The position numbers were made by a program, and so were the translations under genes. A stretch of 64,000 nucleotides of DNA from Amaranthus tricolor (Eukaryota > Streptophyta > Magnoliopsida > Caryophyllales > Amaranthaceae): the NCBI RefSeq assembly GCF_026212465.1, contig NC_080056.1, forward strand, positions 23,705,525-23,769,524, written 5' to 3'. Shown in pieces: positions 59,501 through 64,000 of this stretch (within the stretch, counting starts at the first letter, position 1; each line of letters opens with the position of its first letter). Below the pieces are notes generated by a model. It saw only the letters and a program-made list of their open reading frames with translations, made no database searches and had not been told where the DNA came from.

Positions 59501-62500
59501 AATGGTTAGAATAAAAAAAGATAGTCATATGCTTGAAATTACGTGCTAAGTTGCGTTTCGAATGTTTTTTTAGCGTTATTAGCAATTTCTCGCATAAAGT
59601 GGTTCAAACTTGATTTTTTTGCTACCAAACTTGGCACACAACACTATTTGGGATATGTTATTGTATTGAAATGGTTTGCTACAAAAAAAATAATCATATG
59701 CTTGAAATTACCTGCTAAGTTCCGTTTTTAAGGTTTTTTTAGCGTTTTTGGCACTTTCTCGAATAAAGTGGTTCAAACATGGTTTGTTTGCCACGAACCA
59801 TGGCATACAAAATTATTTGGTATATGTTATTGTGTTAAAATGGTTAGAATCAGTATCAATAGCCATATGCTTGAAATTACGTTCTAACTTTCCGTTTTAA
59901 GGTTTTTTTAAGCGTTTTTTGCACTTTCTCGCACAAAGTGGTTCCAACTTGGTTTGTTTGACACGAAACATGGCACACAATACTATTTGGTATATATTAT
60001 TGTTTTTGAAATAGATAGAATCAAAAAAAATAGTCATATGCTTGAAATTACGTGCTAAGCTGCGTTTTAAAGGTTTGTTTTTAGTCTTTTTAGCATTTAC
60101 TCCCATAAGTGGTTCAAACATGGTTTGTTTGCCACGAAACTTGGCACACAACACCATTTGGTATATTTTATTGTGTTGAAATGGTTAGAATTGAAAAAAA
60201 TAGTCATATGCTTGAAACTACGTGCAAAGTTGGGTTTTAGAGGTTTTTTTAGCATTTTAGTCATTTGCTCAGAGAAAGTGGTTCAAACTTGGTTTGTTTG
60301 GTATGAAACTAAGCACGTAATACAATTTATTATATGTTATTGTGTTGAAATGGTTAGAATACAAAAAGAAAGTCATATGCTTGAAATTACGTGCTAAGTT
60401 GCGTTTCGAAGGTTTTTTTAGCGTTTTTAGCATTTTCTCGCATAAAGTGGTTCCAACTTGATTTTTTATGCCACCAAACTTGGCACACAACACTATTTGG
60501 CATATGGTATTGTGTTGAAATCGTTTGCTACAAAAAAAATAATCATATGCTTGAATTTACCTGTTAAGTTACATTTTTGAGGTTTTTTTAACGTTTTTGG
60601 AACTTTCTCGAATAAAGTGGTTCAAACATGGTTTGTTTTCCACGAAGCTATGTATAGAAAATTATTTAGTATATGTTATTGTGATAAAATGGTTGGAATC
60701 AGTATCAATAATCATATGCTTGAAATTAGGTTCTAAGTTTCCTTTTAAAGGTTTTTTTAGCGTTTTTGGCAATTTCTTGCACAAAGTGGTTCGAATTTGG
60801 TTTGTTTGGCACGAAACATGGGACAAATCACTATTTGGTATATATTATTGTGTTGAAATGGTTAAAATCAAAAAAGATAGTCATATGTTTGAAATTACGT
60901 GCTAAGTTGCGTTTTTTTAGGTTTTTTTAGTGTTTTTAGAACTTTCTCGCATAAAGTGGTTCAAACATGGTTTGTTTGACACGAAACAAGGCACACAAAA
61001 TTATTTAGTATATGTTATTGTGTTGAACTGGTTAGAATCAGTATCAATACTCATATGCTTGAAATTACGTGCTAAATTTCCTTTTTAAGGTTATTTTTAG
61101 CGTTCTTAGCACTTTTTCGCACAAAGTGGTTCAAACTTGGTTTTTATGGCACGAAACATGGCACACAACACTATTTGGTATATATAATTGTGTTGAAATG
61201 GTTATAATCAAAAAACATAGTCATGTGCTTGAAATTACATGCTAAGTTGCGTTTTTAATGTGTTTTTTTGTGTTTTTAGTACTTTCTCGGATAAAGTGTT
61301 TCATACTTGGTTTGTTAGCCACCAAACTTGGCACACAACACCTTGTGGTATATTTTATTGTGTTGAAATGGTTAGCCACCAAAAACATAAACATCTGCTT
61401 GAAATTACGTGCTAATTTGCGTATTAAATGTTTTTTTAGCATTTTTGGCAATTTCTCGAATAAAGTGTTTTAAAAATGGTTTGTTTTCCACGAACCTATG
61501 CATAGAAAATTATTTAGTATATGTTATTGTATTAAAATGGTTAGAATCAGTATAAATAGTCATATGCTTGAAATTACGTGCTAAGTTTCCTTTTTAAGGT
61601 TTTTTTTAGCGTTTTTGGCACTTTCTTGCACAAAGTGGTTCAAACTTGGTTTGTTTCGCACGAAACATGGGAGACATTACTATTTGGTATATATTATTGT
61701 GTTGAAATGGTTAAAATGAAAAAAGATAGTCATATGTTTGAAATTACGTTCTAAGTTGCGTTTTTAAGGTTTTTTTTAGCGTTTTAAGCACTTTCTCGCA
61801 TAAAGTCGTTCAAACTTGGTTTGTTTGCCACGAAATTGGGCAAACAACACCATTTGGTATACTTTATTGTGTTGAAATGGTTAGAGTCATATGCTTGTAA
61901 TTACGTGCCAAGTTGAGTTTTAGAGGTTTAATTTAGCATTTTTGCCACTTTGTCGCTTTAAGTGGTTCAAACTTGGTTTGTTTGGTACGAAACTTGGAAT
62001 ACAATACAATTTGTTATATGTTATTGTGTTGAAATGGTTAGAATCAAAAACAATAGACCTATGCTTTAAATTACAAGCTAAGTTGCGTTTTTGAGGTTTT
62101 TTAGCGCTTTTTGCACTTTCTCGAATAAAGTGGTTCAAATTTGGTTAATTTGACACAAAACTTGGCACACAACACTATTTGGCATATGTTATTGTGTTGA
62201 AATAGTTAGCTACCAAAAACATAAACATCTACTTGAAATTACGTGCTAAGTTGCGTTTTTGAGGTTTTTTTAGCGTTTTTGGCACTTTCTCGCACAAAGT
62301 GGTTCCAACTTGTTTTGTTTGACACGAAACATGACACACAACACTATTTGGTATATATTATTGTGTTGAAATGGTTAGAATCAAAAAATATAGTCATATG
62401 CTTGAAATTACGTGCTAAGCTGCGTTTTAATGGTTTGTTTAGCCTTTTTAGTACTTCTCTCATGAAGTGGTTCAAACATGGTTTGTTTGCCACGAAACTT

Positions 62501-64000
62501 GGCACACAACACCATTTGGTATATATTATTGTGTTGAAATGGTTAGAATCGAAAACATTAGTCATATACTTGAAACTACATGCACAGTTGGGTTTTAGAG
62601 GTTTTTTTAGCATTTCAGTCATTTGCTCGCAGAAAGTGGTTCAAACTTGGTTTGTTTGGTGTGAAACTTGGCACATAATACAATTTATTATATGTTATTG
62701 TGTTGAAATTGTTAGAGTAACAAAAGATAGTCATATGCTTGAAATTACGTGCGTAGTTGCATTTCGAAGGTATTTTAACATTTCTAGCATTTTCTCGCAT
62801 AAAGTGGTTCAAACTTGACTTTTTTGCCACCAAACTTGGCACACAACACTATTTGGCATATGTTCTTGTGTTGAAATGGTTTGCTACAAAAAAAATAATC
62901 ATATGCTTGAAATTACTTGCTAAGTTACGTTTTTGAGCTTTCTTTAGCGTTTTTGACACTTTCTCGAATTAAGTGGTTCAAACATGGTTTGTTTTCCACG
63001 AAGCTAGGCATAGAAAATTATTTAGTATATGTTATTGTGTTAAAATGGTTAGAATCAGTATCAATAGTCATATGCTTGAAATTACGTGCTAAGTTTCCTT
63101 TTTAAGATTTTTTAGCGTTTTTGGCACTTTTTCGCACGAAGTGGTTCAAACTTGGTTTGTTTGGTACGAAACACGGGACACATTACTATTTGGTATATAT
63201 TATTGTGTTAAAATGGTTAACATCAAAAAAGATAGTCATATGTTTGAAATTACGTGCTAAGTTGCGTTTTAAAGGTTTTTTTAGCGTTTTTACACTTTCT
63301 CGCATAAAGTGGTTCAAACTTAGTTTGTTTGCCACGAAACTTGGCACACAAAACCATTTGGTATATTTTATTGTATTGAAATGGTTAGAGTCGAAAACAA
63401 TAGTCATATGCTTGAAACTATGTTCAAAGTTGGGTTTTAGAGGTTTTTTTAGCATTTTTGCCACTTTCTCTCTTATAGTGGCTCAAACTTGGTTTGTTTG
63501 GTACGAAACTTGGAATACAATACCTTTTGTTATATTTTAATGTGTTGAAATGGTTAGAATCGAAAACAATAGACATCTGTTTTAAAATACATGCTAAGTT
63601 GCGTTTTTGAGGTTTTTAGCGCTTTTTGCACTTTCTCGAATAAAGTGGTGCAAACTTGGTTCGTTTGGCACGAAACTTGGCACAGAACACTATTTCATAT
63701 ATGTTATTGTTTTAAAATTTTTAGAATAAAAAAAAATAGTCATATGCTTGAAATTACGTGCTAAGTTGCATTTTTGAAGGTTATTTAGCATTTTTTGCAA
63801 TTTCTCGAATAAAGTGGTTCAAACTTGGTTTATTTGACACGAAACTTGGAACCCAACACTATTTGGCATAACTATTTGGTATATGTTATTGTTTTGAAAT
63901 GGTTAGCTACCAAAAACATAAACATCTGCTTGAAATTACGTGGTAAGGTTCATTTTTATGGTTTTTTTTTATCGTTTTTAGCACCATCTCGAATAAAGTG
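56526..64000 (+). repeat. Block duplication with a 5.7-5.9 kb offset
   Basis: 56526-58117 corresponds to 62263-64000. Shared marks include ATTTGCTCGCAGAAAGTGG with TTTGGTGTGAAAC (56740 and 62623) and CTTTCTCTCTTATAGTGG (57581 and 63464). The offset is about 5737 bp before, and about 5883 bp after, a point near 56705 where the left copy has lost about 146 bp, leaving AGCCTTTTTAG joined to AGGTTTTTTTAG. The copies differ by scattered substitutions, so the duplication is older than those at 16-35 kb. The right copy extends past the window. Confidence 0.78.

Larger units (their letters stand above)
54203..64000 (+). repeat. Satellite array, subfamily B, right block
   Basis: About 58 further subfamily B monomers, the same orientation and phase as before the solo LTR, running off the window end. 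Monomers are diverged, with recurrent variants such as TTAGCTACCAAAAACATAAACATCT, GTTTTAGAGGTTTTTTTAGC and ATTTGCTCGCAG alternating in recognisable order. Nothing other than satellite is visible. Confidence 0.93.

Noticed and set aside
23543..64000. Many open frames of 60-194 codons on both strands (for example 29214-29798 and 62243-62818)
   Set aside because: They lie in 169-bp monomers and recur with the array. Because 169 leaves remainder 1 on division by 3, successive monomers are read in successive frames, giving three rotating peptide versions (KLGTQHYLVYVIVLKWLES, ETWHTTLFGIYYCVEMVRI and so on). T-rich sequence is simply poor in stops; there is no start context, codon bias or domain.

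Overview
The window looks like plant nuclear heterochromatin, most probably from a flowering plant (a eudicot is my guess). Nearly all of it is one A/T-rich satellite family with a monomer of about 169 bp, read in the same orientation throughout. Four things interrupt it: a complete Ty1-copia retrotransposon of the Sirevirus (SIRE/Maximus) type, a solo LTR of a related element, an insertion of plant mitochondrial DNA carrying the 3' end of nad5, and a 100-N assembly gap. I see no ordinary nuclear host gene. Organism and chromosome position cannot be fixed from the sequence. A nucleosome-sized monomer in higher-order repeats would suit a centromeric or other large heterochromatic satellite, but that is inference.

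Layout: 1-5391 is satellite subfamily A, with a 1341-bp higher-order repeat (HOR) in its first 3.4 kb. 5392-15991 is the Sirevirus: two LTRs of 1251 and 1250 bp, an initiator-Met-tRNA primer site, gag-pol broken by six in-frame stops and two 1-nt deletions, an intact 558-codon env-like ORF, and polypurine tracts. 15992-23442 is subfamily A again, mostly four nearly identical 1793-bp 11-monomer HOR copies. 23443-23542 is the gap. 23543-38831 is subfamily B, with 14 copies of a roughly 957-bp 6-monomer HOR organised into a larger repeat of about 5.77 kb. 38832-42024 is mitochondrial-type DNA with nad5 exon 4 (5'-truncated), the last nad5 group II intron and exon 5 on the minus strand. 42025-52777 and 54203-64000 are more diverged subfamily B monomers with longer-range block duplications. 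52778-54202 is the solo LTR.

Nothing here forms an operon-like or cellular system. The story is of a satellite expanding by unequal exchange and receiving retrotransposons and organelle DNA. The points most worth a second look are the mitochondrial insert with an undamaged nad5 3' end, the tandem 6-bp-stem hairpins with covariation in the solo LTR leader, the helically phased T-tracts kept in both satellite subfamilies, the HOR hierarchy including a possible assembly artefact beside the gap, and the contrast between ruined gag-pol and an intact env-like ORF.
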